Numbered from the stretch's first letter, positions 32,358-42,332 are shown. The stretch is DNA of 50,193 nt from Holosporaceae bacterium (GCA_031288795.1 JAITQS010000044.1:1-50193); one strand, 5' to 3'. Notes: generated by a model from the sequence alone, not told the origin. Translations and numbers: made by a program.

Positions 32358-33857
32358 TTACTTAAAAAAATACAGAATACTGTTCCATATGCCAATTTCT
32401 TGCGGCTGAGGCAATTGCGGAGGAGTCACGCTTTCGTGCAGGCAGAATATAATGTTGTCGTGCTCGTTGGCAACATTTTCTACTTCCTGTAGTGCAAATA
32501 CAGGGGATTCCACGATTTTATAGGCACGGTATTTCAACTCTTTCAGCAAATTTCCGATGGCTTCCTGATCGCTTCCACTCGCTTTCAGAGCGGTATCGTT
32601 GAGGCCAACCGCAAGAGCTGGGCGGTGTTTTTCTATGGTTTTTCTCGCTCCTTTTAGGGCTTCGAACTCGCTGCCTTCGATGTCCAAATTTATCACATCG
32701 ACATTCGTTATTTTTTCAGCTACGACAAATTCATCGATGGAAATAGTGTCCACTTCTTCCGTGTTGTCTTTATCGACGCCCTTAATGCTAAATTCTGCTC
32801 CGAGAGTGTTCAGAGCGCTCATTTCTTCACCGGCCACCAGCAGGTTGGCCCGACCTTTTTTCTGGAAAACGGCATAGCGGTGGGCAGAAATACGGGGTTC
32901 AAGTTTATTGATCTTTATATTTTCCAGCAGCCGGTTGAAATCTCTTTGGCATGGTTCGAGGGCAATGACGCGTCCTTTTTCTCCGACTATCCGTGACGCC
33001 AGCAGAGTCGCGTAACCGGCATTGGCTCCGGCATCAATGAAAACGCTGTCTTTTCGCAGTAGCGTACTCAGCACCACCAGCTGATTCGGATTATATATTC
33101 CCTTCACAAATAATGCTCTGCAAACCTCATTTTTCGGATAAATTTTTATGATAAATCCATCAAGCCATGACATCAACAATGGCTTATTCAGACGCAAGTA
33201 TTTCCACCAGCGCAACCATTGGCTGACAGTGGAGGCAGAATCACAGGAATATCGATTCCATCCACTTACGGGGACTAATTTATTGTAGAGTGGGGCCGCA
33301 TATATTTCTGCATCTTCCGCTAATGCAGCCGTCATTCCAATATTATGATCCTGGGATTCCGGCGATTTATGACTAGAATCTTCAATGAAGTCCTCGATAT
33401 TTTCTTCTTCATCTGGATTTTTTTCCTGGAGGGAAATGAGAGCTTCTCCCAGCAAATCGTCGTCAAACACCTCGCCTTCGCCATTTATTTTTTCTTCGAC
33501 TCCGATAATTGGTTTTCCAGGATCGGAAATGGTTTCATTTGTATCGGCGGCAAAGTCGGTGTTGGGCTCCGGACCAATTTCGGCCATTGGTTCTTCTTCC
33601 TTTGAGCTTACGGAGGCATCGGCGATGTCGGAAGTAAAATCGGCATTAGGCTCCGGCTCGATTCCGGCTATTGGTTCCCCCAGGCTCCCGGATGTGTCAG
33701 CGACGCCAGATGCTGCATCGGCGCTTGCTTGCGGCAAAGTGATTTCGTCCCTAGGTTCTTCAGAATCTAAAGCAGCGTTAGTTTCAGCGCTGAGCACAAA
33801 ACCAAACACAAAAACACTGCAAAATACTGCATATTTACTAATTCGAAATACCATCAT
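32358..33857 (-). CDS. Exported FkbM-like methyltransferase with acidic repeat region
   Basis: From the start chosen here the protein has 499 residues. It opens with a signal peptide (MMVFRISKYAVFCSVFVFGF, cleavage near SAETNA). About 160 residues rich in Glu, Pro, Asp and Ala follow, with a repeated unit (IAGIEPEPNADF, AEIGPEPNTDF). The C-terminal 280 residues are an FkbM-type SAM-dependent methyltransferase: VFIDAGANAGYATLLASRIVG (SAM-binding glycine loop), VIALEPCQRDFNRL, VDTISIDEFV, and VDVINLDIEGSEFEALKGA. A signal peptide on a SAM-dependent enzyme is odd, since SAM is cytosolic, unless the protein is delivered into a host. The longer frame (to 33938) cannot be excluded. Confidence 0.75.
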   Translation of the reverse strand: MMVFRISKYAVFCSVFVFGFVLSAETNAALDSEEPRDEITLPQASADAASGVADTSGSLGEPIAGIEPEPNADFTSDIADASVSSKEEEPMAEIGPEPNTDFAADTNETISDPGKPIIGVEEKINGEGEVFDDDLLGEALISLQEKNPDEEENIEDFIEDSSHKSPESQDHNIGMTAALAEDAEIYAAPLYNKLVPVSGWNRYSCDSASTVSQWLRWWKYLRLNKPLLMSWLDGFIIKIYPKNEVCRALFVKGIYNPNQLVVLSTLLRKDSVFIDAGANAGYATLLASRIVGEKGRVIALEPCQRDFNRLLENIKINKLEPRISAHRYAVFQKKGRANLLVAGEEMSALNTLGAEFSIKGVDKDNTEEVDTISIDEFVVAEKITNVDVINLDIEGSEFEALKGARKTIEKHRPALAVGLNDTALKASGSDQEAIGNLLKELKYRAYKIVESPVFALQEVENVANEHDNIIFCLHESVTPPQLPQPQEIGIWNSILYFFK

Positions 33858-33975
33858 CAAACATCCCAATAAATCACATGTTGTCATGTTAATACTTGTA
33901 AAGAAAAAAACAAGTGATTTTTGCAACGCCACAATCAATACCTAAAGAAATCGTTCCCGAATAGGTGTTTCGGCC

Positions 33976-35898
33976 TTACCATTTTTCTCTGTTGATTTTG
34001 GCCACAATGATATCGCTGAATTTGGAGGAAATATCCAGGGGAACGATCCAGGGAGGATATTGATTCTCAACGATCATCCGCGCAAGACTCCTTTGCTTTT
34101 CTCCGGTGTATACATCTGCTTTCCGGATAAAAATGTAGCTGCTATTGGTCGCTTCCAAAATGGATTTTACTAGCTGTTCATCGTAGTCCGCTTCCATAAC
34201 CCTATGGCATGCGATAATCCCCTGCGGCTGGCGGTGATAGTGCGCTCCAACGGCGCAGTGTTTGGTGAAATAGACCAGCTGCGCTCCCTCATTTGCGCTA
34301 GCCATTATTACCACCGGCGTCGCGCTTAATTCATCAATCATCGAAAATAATTCATCGGTGGTATAATTTTTAGCAGGAGTGATTTTGCTTGGACCGTTTA
34401 GCTGAATAAGTACATAAAACATCGAAAAAAACAATACGAGGGCAATTTGTCCCAGTCTTGACCAGTAGAGCGTAAAGCTGTGAGGGCTTTTCGGAGGTTC
34501 GGATTTGGAAGGAATTTTAATCTTCAGGCAAACATCCACAATAATTGGCAGTCCAAATAAAACCATGTAGTACAGCATGCGGTACGACATTCCTCCTAAA
34601 ATTGTGTAGCCGCAAGTATCGGCGATCAGGATCCACCACACCACCGCCATCGGATCCCTTGATTCTGCTGAAAATTTTCCGACCAGCTGCCGAATTTTGC
34701 ACCCTAAAATCATCACTAAAATCAAAACATGGGCGATAAAATGCATTCTACCATTGTCTGCCAGCGGAGATTGCATTTCTAAAATTCTCGATAACCAAAT
34801 TTTTTTCAAATAATCATCGATGTCAGCTCCCATTCCATATAAAAATTTCGGATACAAAAACAAAAATACTGCCCCGATGGTCAATAGCCAAAAACAAGAC
34901 GCCAATATTCTGTATGCTCTAGAACATTTTTCGTCTACTAGGCCAACACCAAAATAAATGGCGCTGCACAAGTATAGCACTCCATGCAGAGCGGATATTT
35001 TATCATACTCAACACTAGTGGATGGCAATAAAATCAGCATCAGTGCCAATGGAATAATAGGCCAATAGCGGGCAATAATATTTTCCCGAAACTTTTGGTA
35101 ATAAAACGGTACAGCCGTCAATAAAAGAACCATAACACTGAAAAATCCGCTATGATATGGAATAAAAGCAATGACACTAATTCCAACCGCTGTCAAAATG
35201 TTTTTTAAATAAAGATATTCCCGCTTCTCCTTCTGAAAAAAAAAGTAGATGTACAATGTTGTGTCCGCTAAAATCAATGGAATCAGCGTTTCCGGGGAAA
35301 TCCAAATGCATAGCACCGTGACCACCGCGGTTTTAAGAAGGAAGTTTCGGCTGCTGAACTTCGATTCGACAATTTTCATAACATAATGCAGGTGGATAAT
35401 AATAAATAACATTATAAATGCATGATGATCGGGCCGTCCGAAAAATCCCAATTCTAGAATTACCGGATGACCCGCGAATATTGCCGTCAGCAAATAGGCA
35501 TTTTTGGGGGAAACTAATTTTTGAGCGATGCCAAAAAATATCACGATCGTTGCGCATTTCACCAGCGGACTTAGGACAAATCCCACATATTTTATGGATT
35601 CATCGATGGAATTCAGGAAAAAATTTAGCACATAGACCGGGACAATGAAAAAAAAATCGTAGAAGCGTGTCCAATGGAGATCGCAGCCGAAGGGGACATT
35701 GCAGCGAGAAATTATTGTATTGTTCCAGTCTCCGTGAGCAAAAAAATCTCGGATGCGCACTAATCTCATATAGTCGTCGGAATCAAGAAAAGCCAGCTGG
35801 AAGCCGTGAGCTTGCAGGTGGCAGATGGCATTTATGCTCATTCCCAGCATTAGCAGTAGAGCTATTTCCAATTTATTTTTATATAGCCATGGGGTCAT
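33976..35898 (-). CDS. STT3-like GT-C family membrane glycosyltransferase
   Basis: The 640-residue protein has about 11-12 hydrophobic segments and a soluble C-terminal part. The first periplasmic loop holds LDSDDYMRLVRIRDFFAHGDW, and later GFFGRPDHHAFIM. These recall the acidic loop motif and the downstream HH motif of STT3/PglB-like oligosaccharyltransferases and other GT-C enzymes. Such proteins move sugars from lipid carriers at the outer face of the inner membrane. The target here is unknown and could be LPS, glycoprotein or a cell-surface polymer. It lies upstream of the FkbM and waaA genes on the same strand. No close named family could be assigned. Confidence 0.65.
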   Translation of the reverse strand: MTPWLYKNKLEIALLLMLGMSINAICHLQAHGFQLAFLDSDDYMRLVRIRDFFAHGDWNNTIISRCNVPFGCDLHWTRFYDFFFIVPVYVLNFFLNSIDESIKYVGFVLSPLVKCATIVIFFGIAQKLVSPKNAYLLTAIFAGHPVILELGFFGRPDHHAFIMLFIIIHLHYVMKIVESKFSSRNFLLKTAVVTVLCIWISPETLIPLILADTTLYIYFFFQKEKREYLYLKNILTAVGISVIAFIPYHSGFFSVMVLLLTAVPFYYQKFRENIIARYWPIIPLALMLILLPSTSVEYDKISALHGVLYLCSAIYFGVGLVDEKCSRAYRILASCFWLLTIGAVFLFLYPKFLYGMGADIDDYLKKIWLSRILEMQSPLADNGRMHFIAHVLILVMILGCKIRQLVGKFSAESRDPMAVVWWILIADTCGYTILGGMSYRMLYYMVLFGLPIIVDVCLKIKIPSKSEPPKSPHSFTLYWSRLGQIALVLFFSMFYVLIQLNGPSKITPAKNYTTDELFSMIDELSATPVVIMASANEGAQLVYFTKHCAVGAHYHRQPQGIIACHRVMEADYDEQLVKSILEATNSSYIFIRKADVYTGEKQRSLARMIVENQYPPWIVPLDISSKFSDIIVAKINREKW

Positions 35899-35927
35899 GA
35901 TTTTTCTGTAATATAAAGTAGGATCAC

Positions 35928-35961
35928 AAAAACCGGAAACGCTACAGTATTTCCGGTTTTT
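35928..35961 (-). terminator. Intrinsic terminator of hppA
   Basis: AAAAACCGGAAA (35928-35939) and TTTCCGGTTTTT (35950-35961) form a perfect 12-bp inverted repeat with a 10-nt loop. It lies 20 bp after the hppA stop and ends in a T tract in both directions, so it could act on both strands. Confidence 0.85.
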
Positions 35962-35981
35962 AATTCAGAAGGTTTGAATTT

Positions 35982-38078
35982 TTAATTTTCCAGCAATTTT
36001 GCCAAGGTTGCCAGCAGCAAAATAGCGACGATGTTAGTAATTTTGATCATGGGATTGATGGCGGGTCCGGCGGTATCTTTATAAGGGTCTCCGACGGTAT
36101 CGCCGGTGACGGCCGCCTTATGGGCGTTGGATCCTTTGCCACCGAAGTTTCCATTTTCGATATATTTTTTGGCATTGTCCCAGGCGCCTCCTCCGGAAGT
36201 CATGGCTATGGCCTGGAATATACCGGTCAGGATTGTTCCCAGGAGCATGGCTCCGACGCCGACGAGGCCGGCCTTATTTCCCCCGAATGTTCTCAAAACC
36301 AGATACAGAACTGCCGGCGCCAAAACCGGTAGGAAGGACGGAAGAATCATTTCCCTAATGGCGGATTTTGTTAGCATATCGACGGCTGCTTTATAGTCGG
36401 GTTTGGCTGTTCCTTCCATAATGCCTTTGATGGTGGCGAATTGGCGGCGGACTTCCACCACGATGGCGCTGCCGGCTCTACCGACGGCCATCATGCTACA
36501 GGCTCCGAACAGATACGGTAGCAGGCCTCCCACAAACAAACCTATGACCACATAGGGATCTCCCAGCGAGAAGTCTATCTGCAGTGACGGAAAATAGTGG
36601 GCGATGTCCTGGGTATAGGCGGAAAACAGCACTAGAGATGCGAGCCCGGCTGATCCTATGGCATACCCCTTAGTAACGGCTTTGGTGGTGTTGCCAACGG
36701 CGTCTAGTTTATCGGTGACGTTCCTGACGTTTTCCGGCAGTCCGGCCATTTCTGCGATGCCACCGGCGTTGTCGGTAACCGGACCATAGGCATCCAGTGT
36801 CACTATTATGCCCGCCAGAGCCAACATGGCGGTGGCCGAAATGGCGATGCCGTATAGCCCCGCCTGCATGTGAGCGCATAGAATGCCGGCGCAAATTATT
36901 ATTATTGGCGCCGCAGTTGCCTCCATAGATACGGCCAGTCCCTGTATGACGTTAGTTCCATGTCCTGTTTCTGAGGCTTTTGCGATACTTATGACCGGTC
37001 TGTAGGAATAGGAAGTGTAGTATTCGGTGACCGCCACCAGCAGCAGCGTAACCACCAGACCAACGACGGCGCAGAGCAACACATTGCAGCCCGTAAATGA
37101 AGTTCCACCGCCAATTACCGTAAATGCCCTACTGCAATTCAGCATTTGGAAGGTGGAAAAGCATATCAGGGCCAGCGATAGCAATACGGCCGCCAATAAT
37201 CCCTTGTAGAGGGCATGCATGACGTTCTTATTTTTGCCTAATTTTACAAAAAATGTCCCGAGTATGGACCCAAAAATGCAAACTCCCGAGATGACCAACG
37301 GATACAGCATTAGTGTTTTTCTTGCTTCTCCCTCGAAAAAAATGCTTGCCAGCACAACGGTGGCGGCAATGGTTACCACATAGGTTTCGAAGAGGTCCGC
37401 TGCCATTCCTGCGCAATCGCCGACGTTATCTCCGACATTGTCCGCAATGACCGCAGGATTTCGTGGATCGTCCTCCGGAATGCCAACTTCCACTTTTCCC
37501 ACCAGATCCGCGCCGACATCGGCTCCTTTGGTGAAAATTCCGCCTCCAAGCCGGGCAAATATTGAAATGAGCGACGCCCCGAAACTCATGCCAATCAGAG
37601 CCTCGGAAATTAATCGCACATCCTGCAGTACAGACTGAAGATAGAAAAAATATCCTGCTATGCCCAATAATCCGAGTCCAACCACCAAAAATCCCGTGAT
37701 CGCACCAGATTTATAGGCCACGGATAGCGCATGATCCATGCCTTCTTTAGCCGCCTCCGTTGTGCGAACATTGGCCCTTACGGATATGTTCATGCCGGCG
37801 TATCCGGCAATTCCAGATAGCATGGCTCCCAGCACAAATCCAATTGCCTGGTAGTGTCCCACAAAGAAAGTAATAATCGCAGCCATTACCACTCCCACAA
37901 TGGAAATGGTGGTGTATTGCCTATTCAAATAGGCGGACGCTCCGTCTTGAATGGCATTGGCGATTTCTTTCATTTTTTCATCGCCGCTCGCCAATTTCAA
38001 CATAAAACTAGCGTTGACGGCTCCATATATCAGGGCAACTAAGCCCGCTATGATAATCATTGATTCCCAGCACCACAT
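35982..38078 (-). CDS. hppA: Membrane-bound proton-translocating pyrophosphatase
   Basis: HppA, 698 residues and about 16 transmembrane segments, couples hydrolysis of pyrophosphate to ion pumping across the inner membrane. The active-site block [21 protein letters not shown] and the segment [23 protein letters not shown] are intact, as is DNAGGIAEM. In [14 protein letters not shown] the Lys at the diagnostic position marks the K+-independent type, which pumps H+. The start at 38078 was chosen because GGAGAT lies 8 bp upstream; the frame is open to 38102. In an organism that lives partly on host nucleotides it would recover energy from biosynthetic pyrophosphate. Confidence 0.95.
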   Translation of the reverse strand: MWCWESMIIIAGLVALIYGAVNASFMLKLASGDEKMKEIANAIQDGASAYLNRQYTTISIVGVVMAAIITFFVGHYQAIGFVLGAMLSGIAGYAGMNISVRANVRTTEAAKEGMDHALSVAYKSGAITGFLVVGLGLLGIAGYFFYLQSVLQDVRLISEALIGMSFGASLISIFARLGGGIFTKGADVGADLVGKVEVGIPEDDPRNPAVIADNVGDNVGDCAGMAADLFETYVVTIAATVVLASIFFEGEARKTLMLYPLVISGVCIFGSILGTFFVKLGKNKNVMHALYKGLLAAVLLSLALICFSTFQMLNCSRAFTVIGGGTSFTGCNVLLCAVVGLVVTLLLVAVTEYYTSYSYRPVISIAKASETGHGTNVIQGLAVSMEATAAPIIIICAGILCAHMQAGLYGIAISATAMLALAGIIVTLDAYGPVTDNAGGIAEMAGLPENVRNVTDKLDAVGNTTKAVTKGYAIGSAGLASLVLFSAYTQDIAHYFPSLQIDFSLGDPYVVIGLFVGGLLPYLFGACSMMAVGRAGSAIVVEVRRQFATIKGIMEGTAKPDYKAAVDMLTKSAIREMILPSFLPVLAPAVLYLVLRTFGGNKAGLVGVGAMLLGTILTGIFQAIAMTSGGGAWDNAKKYIENGNFGGKGSNAHKAAVTGDTVGDPYKDTAGPAINPMIKITNIVAILLLATLAKLLEN

Positions 38079-38203
38079 AAAATATCTCCACACATAAAAC
38101 ACTTCATTATTATTTCACAAGTTAACGGAAATATCAAATTTTAGAAGATTTTTTTCCGAATGATCAGGGGACACCCTTCGTGTATACTCCCCCCTTTACT
38201 CTC

Positions 38204-39367
38204 TTATTTCAAGCTTTCTAATCCATTAAAACCCTGCTTTTTTGAGGAATGAATGGACTGGTTCGGGGGATTTTCTTCTCTGTCGTCGTCACTGTCGGTG
38301 AAATTAGAGTCGTCGCTTACCTGTTTTATACAAAAATTCCTCATCAATCCGTTATTTTTCTTGATAAAAAATGTGCCCAGAGAACCTTTGTGCTCCACGT
38401 GAAAAAAACGTTCCGATATGCCGTTAATAACATTGTCGTAGAGGAGATTACATATGTCATAGCCAATAGCTTCCAAAGTTCCAGGCGTGCTGCCGTAGGC
38501 TTTTTCGTATTTATCTTTGAACTTTTTCAAGCTTTGTTCATTGGAAAAAGCAAAATAGGCTCCCTGCCACCGTTCTTGATGGGCAAATACCGATGAGCTC
38601 AGCGTAAATACATGGATATCGGCTAAGCTCTTGGGACTTATGATGGGATCAACCAAAAACACGGCTTTCTTTTTGGAATTTTTTATGAAATTTCGGATAT
38701 TTTGGCTGCTAATACTGCGGTAACGAATGATTTCTACTTCTCCGAAGTCATTAAAATGAGATTGGGAGGCCTCTTGATTAATGTGTTGCTGTAGCTGATT
38801 TCCCAGTTCATTTTCCGGAAGCAGCACAAGAAAATCGTATAATCTTCGTCTCTTGGCGTACGCGAAAATTGCTCGGATCTCATCTAAGGGAGATATACCG
38901 CAGGAAAACACATGGCTATTGTTTACGTTTAAATTATTAGAAAATGTAAACATGGGAATATTGGGAAACAATGCTCCCAATTGTCTGGCTTCGTAAAAAA
39001 ATATCGGTCCAACTATGGCCTTAAGATTTTTGCTATTGAATTTCTCGCACAACGTATGTTTTTCTAAATTAGGATTTGCCGTATCAACGACATAAAAGTT
39101 TATTTGGTTGTCGTGGGACTCGCGGGCCGACAGTATACAGGCCTTTAATAGGCTATTTCCGATTTCTCCATGAGGACCAGACAACGGCAACAGCAATAGT
39201 ACTTGATTGGAAGACATTTTCTGTTTTTCCATTAGCAGTTTTGTTGCATGCGATATATCTACGGCGGCATCTTCTTTTTGGCTTACTGATGTTGTAGAAT
39301 ATTTTTGCGATGTACAAGAAATCAGAAGAAAAATAATTAACAGGAGTAGCTTTGTTGCCTGATACAT
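38204..39367 (-). CDS. LppC/LpoA-like lipoprotein (penicillin-binding protein activator)
   Basis: The 387-residue product has a lipoprotein signal with lipobox near LLISC (lipidated Cys about 17). It then follows the periplasmic-binding fold typical of the LppC/LpoA family (VLLLLPLSGPHGEIGNSLLKA, LKAIVGPIFFYEARQLG, FTFSNNLNVNN). LpoA activates penicillin-binding proteins from the outer membrane. In alphaproteobacteria this gene is regularly divergent from rsmI, as here. The start ATG 39367 with GAGGGG upstream was preferred; the frame is open to 39448. The last 35 residues are acidic and Ser-rich (SDDDREENPPNQ). Confidence 0.8.
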   Translation of the reverse strand: MYQATKLLLLIIFLLISCTSQKYSTTSVSQKEDAAVDISHATKLLMEKQKMSSNQVLLLLPLSGPHGEIGNSLLKACILSARESHDNQINFYVVDTANPNLEKHTLCEKFNSKNLKAIVGPIFFYEARQLGALFPNIPMFTFSNNLNVNNSHVFSCGISPLDEIRAIFAYAKRRRLYDFLVLLPENELGNQLQQHINQEASQSHFNDFGEVEIIRYRSISSQNIRNFIKNSKKKAVFLVDPIISPKSLADIHVFTLSSSVFAHQERWQGAYFAFSNEQSLKKFKDKYEKAYGSTPGTLEAIGYDICNLLYDNVINGISERFFHVEHKGSLGTFFIKKNNGLMRNFCIKQVSDDSNFTDSDDDREENPPNQSIHSSKKQGFNGLESLK

Positions 39368-39384
39368 TTTCGTCCCCTCTACAC

Positions 39385-40260
39385 ATGAAAACAATTTTAT
39401 ATAAATTATATAATCAAAATCATAAACCAGGTTTATATGTTGTTGCAACTCCTATTGGAAATATATTCGATATATCGTTGCGAGCGGTATATATTTTGAG
39501 TATTGCTAAGTGTATTTTTGCAGAAGACACGCGTCAATCCAGAAAGCTATTGGATTTTTATAATATCAAAACGCGGGTGATTCCCTGCCATGAACACAAT
39601 GAATTGAGCAGATCGGTCACAGCGGCGTTGCAACCAAGCGAAGTATGCGCACTCATATCCGATGCCGGTACTCCGCTGGTGTCGGATCCTGGATATCGCC
39701 TCGTAGGCTGGTGCATACGGAACAACATCGACGTTTTTCCCATTCCCGGAGCCAGTGCTCCGGTGGCCGCCGTCAGCGTGTCCGGACTTCCGACGGATAA
39801 ATTTATTTTTTTGGGATTCCCTCCCCCAAAAGAAAAAGCACAAATCGCATTTTTGAACGCACTAAAAAACATATCCGCCACCATGATATTTTTCGAATCC
39901 CCCAAACGCATCGTAAATACTTTGCAGAACATAAAAAATACATTGGGAGACAGGCGGTGTTGCATTTGTCGGGAACTTACCAAAGTTTTCGAGGAAATAA
40001 AACGGGGAAATCTTTCGGAATTGGTGGAATATTTTTCCCACCGTGATACTCTTGGAGAGTTTACCATTGTCGTGGCCGGTTGCGATCAAATTGTTCCTGA
40101 CGAAGCTGAAGTTCACGCTTTGCTGCGAGAGGAACTGGAGCGCAGATCCCTCCGGGAGGCCGTAAAAATAATTTCGGACTCCAGTGGAATCAGCAAAAAC
40201 GCAATCTACCAAAAAGCTCTGGAATTAAAACTTTTGGCGAGTGAAAATCAAGAAGAGTGA
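39385..40260 (+). CDS. rsmI: 16S rRNA (cytidine1402-2'-O)-methyltransferase RsmI
   Basis: RsmI methylates the ribose of C1402 in the decoding centre of the 30S subunit. The 291-residue product has KPGLYVVATPIGNIFDISLRA near the start, AEDTRQSRKLLDFYNI, the SAM-site ALISDAGTPLVSDPGYRLV and the FPIPGASAPVAAVSVSGLP block, all characteristic. I chose ATG 39385; the frame opens at a TTG (39352) without family support. The coding starts of rsmI and the lppC-like gene are only 17 bp apart, so the promoter regions must overlap the opposing gene. The 3' end overlaps kdsB by 13 bp, convergent. Confidence 0.93.
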   Translation: MKTILYKLYNQNHKPGLYVVATPIGNIFDISLRAVYILSIAKCIFAEDTRQSRKLLDFYNIKTRVIPCHEHNELSRSVTAALQPSEVCALISDAGTPLVSDPGYRLVGWCIRNNIDVFPIPGASAPVAAVSVSGLPTDKFIFLGFPPPKEKAQIAFLNALKNISATMIFFESPKRIVNTLQNIKNTLGDRRCCICRELTKVFEEIKRGNLSELVEYFSHRDTLGEFTIVVAGCDQIVPDEAEVHALLREELERRSLREAVKIISDSSGISKNAIYQKALELKLLASENQEE

Positions 40261-40979
40261 CGAAAATATTCCCGAGCCGCTTCCAGATCCGCTGGTATAT
40301 CAACACTTATGGGAGGTTTCAGTGGTAATATACCAATGCCAATGGTCATATTATTTTCCAGAGCCCGGAGTTGCTCCAGTTTTTCGGTTTTTTCCAGAGT
40401 ACCCGACGGCAGTGCAGTAAATTTTTCCAGGGTTTGGGGTCTAAAACAATAAATGCCGATGTGATGATAATAGGGGCCCCCAAAAGGCACCGCAGACCTG
40501 CTGAAATATATTGCTTTTCCGCTATTTTCTTTTTCAAAAACAATGACCGGTTTTACGACGTTCTCTAGTTTATAGGAATCGTCCCGGATGGGGGTTGCAA
40601 CTGTGGACATGTCGTAATTGCTTTCGCACAGCATATTGTTGCTGTGTTGTATAAATTCCGGTGCCACAAACGGCATATCTCCCTGCACATTGATTACGAA
40701 GTCATAGCGATGATTTTTGTCATATTGTTTATGAGCGGCAAGCACTCGATCTGTTCCGGACGGAAGATCGGGGTCCGTTAGAATGGCGATTCCGCCGACT
40801 TCTTGCACTGCAGCGGCAATTTCTTCACTGTCGCAGGCCACGATCACATCGCCAACATTTGCCGCAACGACGCTTTGGTATGTTCTCACAATTAGAGGTT
40901 TCCCTCCTATGTCCGCCAGCATTTTTCTTGGCAACCTTGTGGAAGCAAGTCTGGCTGGTATAGCTATAAGGGTATTCAT
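40248..40979 (-). CDS. kdsB: CMP-Kdo synthetase
   Basis: KdsB, 243 residues, activates Kdo with CTP to CMP-Kdo, the donor used by WaaA. The sequence starts TLIAIPARLASTRLPRKML (glycine-poor nucleotide loop of the family), with IGGKPLIVRTYQ, CDSEEI, LTDPDLPSGTDRV and FVINVQGDMPFV (the metal-binding Asp). GGAGATA lies about 8 bp before the ATG at 40979; a longer frame runs into the tRNA and is not used. With waaA in this window it shows that the organism makes a Kdo-containing LPS. Confidence 0.95.
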   Translation of the reverse strand: MNTLIAIPARLASTRLPRKMLADIGGKPLIVRTYQSVVAANVGDVIVACDSEEIAAAVQEVGGIAILTDPDLPSGTDRVLAAHKQYDKNHRYDFVINVQGDMPFVAPEFIQHSNNMLCESNYDMSTVATPIRDDSYKLENVVKPVIVFEKENSGKAIYFSRSAVPFGGPYYHHIGIYCFRPQTLEKFTALPSGTLEKTEKLEQLRALENNMTIGIGILPLKPPISVDIPADLEAAREYFRHSS

Positions 40980-41002
40980 GGAGTATCTCCTGTAAATATA
41001 TT

Positions 41003-41088
41003 TGGTGCGGTCGAGAAGAATCGAACTTCCACGGATTTTATCCACAGCGACCTCAACGCTGCGCGTCTACCATTTCCGCCACGACCGC
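41003..41088 (-). tRNA. tRNA-Leu (anticodon GAG)
   Basis: An 86-nt tRNA with encoded CCA is found on the minus strand. The acceptor pairs GCGGTCG with CGACCGC. The anticodon stem-loop is CAGCG-TTGAGGT-CGCTG, giving anticodon GAG (Leu, CTC/CTT). The long variable arm (GTGGATAAAATCCGT) fits a class II leucine tRNA, and TTCGATT is the T loop. It lies 23 bp upstream of kdsB. Confidence 0.95.
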
Positions 41089-41252
41089 GTTTCAATTATT
41101 GGTAGTTATAAATACCACAGCTGCCAGTAGCTTATCAAGAGGCAATAGCTTCATTTTTCTCCTGCCCTATACGCGACACGGATATTGATTGGGAGGCCAA
41201 CCTCTTGGATTTCAACGGCTCTCTAGGGGCAATCTTAAATAATCTCCTAGAA

Positions 41253-41386
41253 GAGACCGTTGCCTAATGGCTTTTGTTATCGATTTCGTTAACGTTGCTC
41301 AGATCCTCAGGTGGCTAGTACACTGTGGTCTTCTTGCGCTGTTTCTTATTGTTCTCGGAAGAAAAACTTCCTTATTAAACTGTCTT
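41253..41386 (-). mobile_element. Palindromic mobile element, copy E (shortened, at the 3' end of a MORN gene)
   Basis: This is a decayed copy of about 134 bp with small deletions. The left end GAGACCGTTGCCTAATGG is well kept; the right end CTTATTAAACTGTCTT is degenerate. The flanks TAGAA (41248-41252) and TAGAC (41387-41391) match in four of five bases. The stop codon and last residues of the adjacent MORN gene (41346) lie inside it. Confidence 0.75.
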
Positions 41387-42332
41387 TAGACTGTATTACA
41401 TTGTCTTTAGACTGTCGAGCATACTCCCGAGCATACTCTCGGCATTTTTCTAGAAAATACTCACCACTCCAGAGCTCTGGCTCTGCCAAGTAGGACATAG
41501 TCCTCAGATTACTGGAGACGGGAAGCGGATGTTCCTGGGATTTACGAGTGGTAACTAATTGATCATTCTTCCAGGATCCCTGACGCAAAACTTTTATCAA
41601 AGACTCCCTTTCGGTCGGAATTTTTCTCTCCACCCATTTTCCATGATTTGGTACGAATTTCATCGTGTGAAAATTGAAATTTATTGCGCAAAGCAATTGT
41701 CCTATTCCTTCCCGCAGGCCCCCCACAAAATCGCCCTTATACGCTATTTGCCCTCCTGGATATATTTTTAAACCGTAGCCATGGGGCAGTCCTTTTTCGA
41801 AAGGCCCCTTATAAGAACCTTGATCGCCAAAGTTCAGGAAACCATCTCCGGAAAACAAACCATCTTTCCAATGGCCTTTATAAAGTATACGTATATTGCC
41901 TTTGTCAGTTACGTATAGCGTACCTTCTCTATCCGGAATACCATTCCAACACTCACCATAATACCTATGTCCGTTGGAATATGCTATGCGCAGCCTTCCG
42001 TCTTGGACCGGCATGTTATACTCTTTAGAACCCAAATAGAAACAGTCATTGGGGAACTTATTTTCTATGTCTCGTATATAAATTTCTCGGTTTTCGAAAG
42101 GTGAATAATTGTCAAAATTAAGAATAGGTTTTTGTTCCATTGCATTTGCCTCATTGATTCCCACAAAAGAAATAAAAATTGCCCCCAAGGCCATTCCTAG
42201 AGTTCTTTTGAAATCAAGTGTCTGCGATGATTTGGAAGAAATAATCTCCGACAAAATCGAAATGCTTGTACTACTATTTGTTCCCATAAAAAATACTTTA
42301 TTATGCAATAGACTAGCCCCCTCTATTTTCAT
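41346..42332 (-). CDS. MORN-repeat exported protein 1 (3' end supplied by a mobile element)
   Basis: The 328-residue product has about four MORN motifs (YYGECWNGIPDREGTL, YKGHWKDGLFSGDGFL, YKGPFEKGLPHGYGL, YKGDFVGGLREGIGQL). MORN repeats form beta-hairpin rods that bind lipids or proteins and are common in eukaryotes. A hydrophobic segment ending in NEANA (about residue 64) looks like a signal peptide preceded by an unusual 45-residue extension. The start was set at ATG 42332 because AAGGAG lies 6 bp upstream. Unlike its neighbours it lacks the NSDL C-terminus; instead it ends inside mobile-element copy E. It may be a truncated paralogue. A role as a host-directed factor is inference. Confidence 0.75.
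   Translation of the reverse strand: MKIEGASLLHNKVFFMGTNSSTSISILSEIISSKSSQTLDFKRTLGMALGAIFISFVGINEANAMEQKPILNFDNYSPFENREIYIRDIENKFPNDCFYLGSKEYNMPVQDGRLRIAYSNGHRYYGECWNGIPDREGTLYVTDKGNIRILYKGHWKDGLFSGDGFLNFGDQGSYKGPFEKGLPHGYGLKIYPGGQIAYKGDFVGGLREGIGQLLCAINFNFHTMKFVPNHGKWVERKIPTERESLIKVLRQGSWKNDQLVTTRKSQEHPLPVSSNLRTMSYLAEPELWSGEYFLEKCREYAREYARQSKDNVIQSKDSLIRKFFFREQ

Noticed and set aside
41125-41160. Possible further fragment of the palindromic element (AGAGGCAATAGCTTC)
   Set aside because: The match to the element end is short and interrupted and may be chance.
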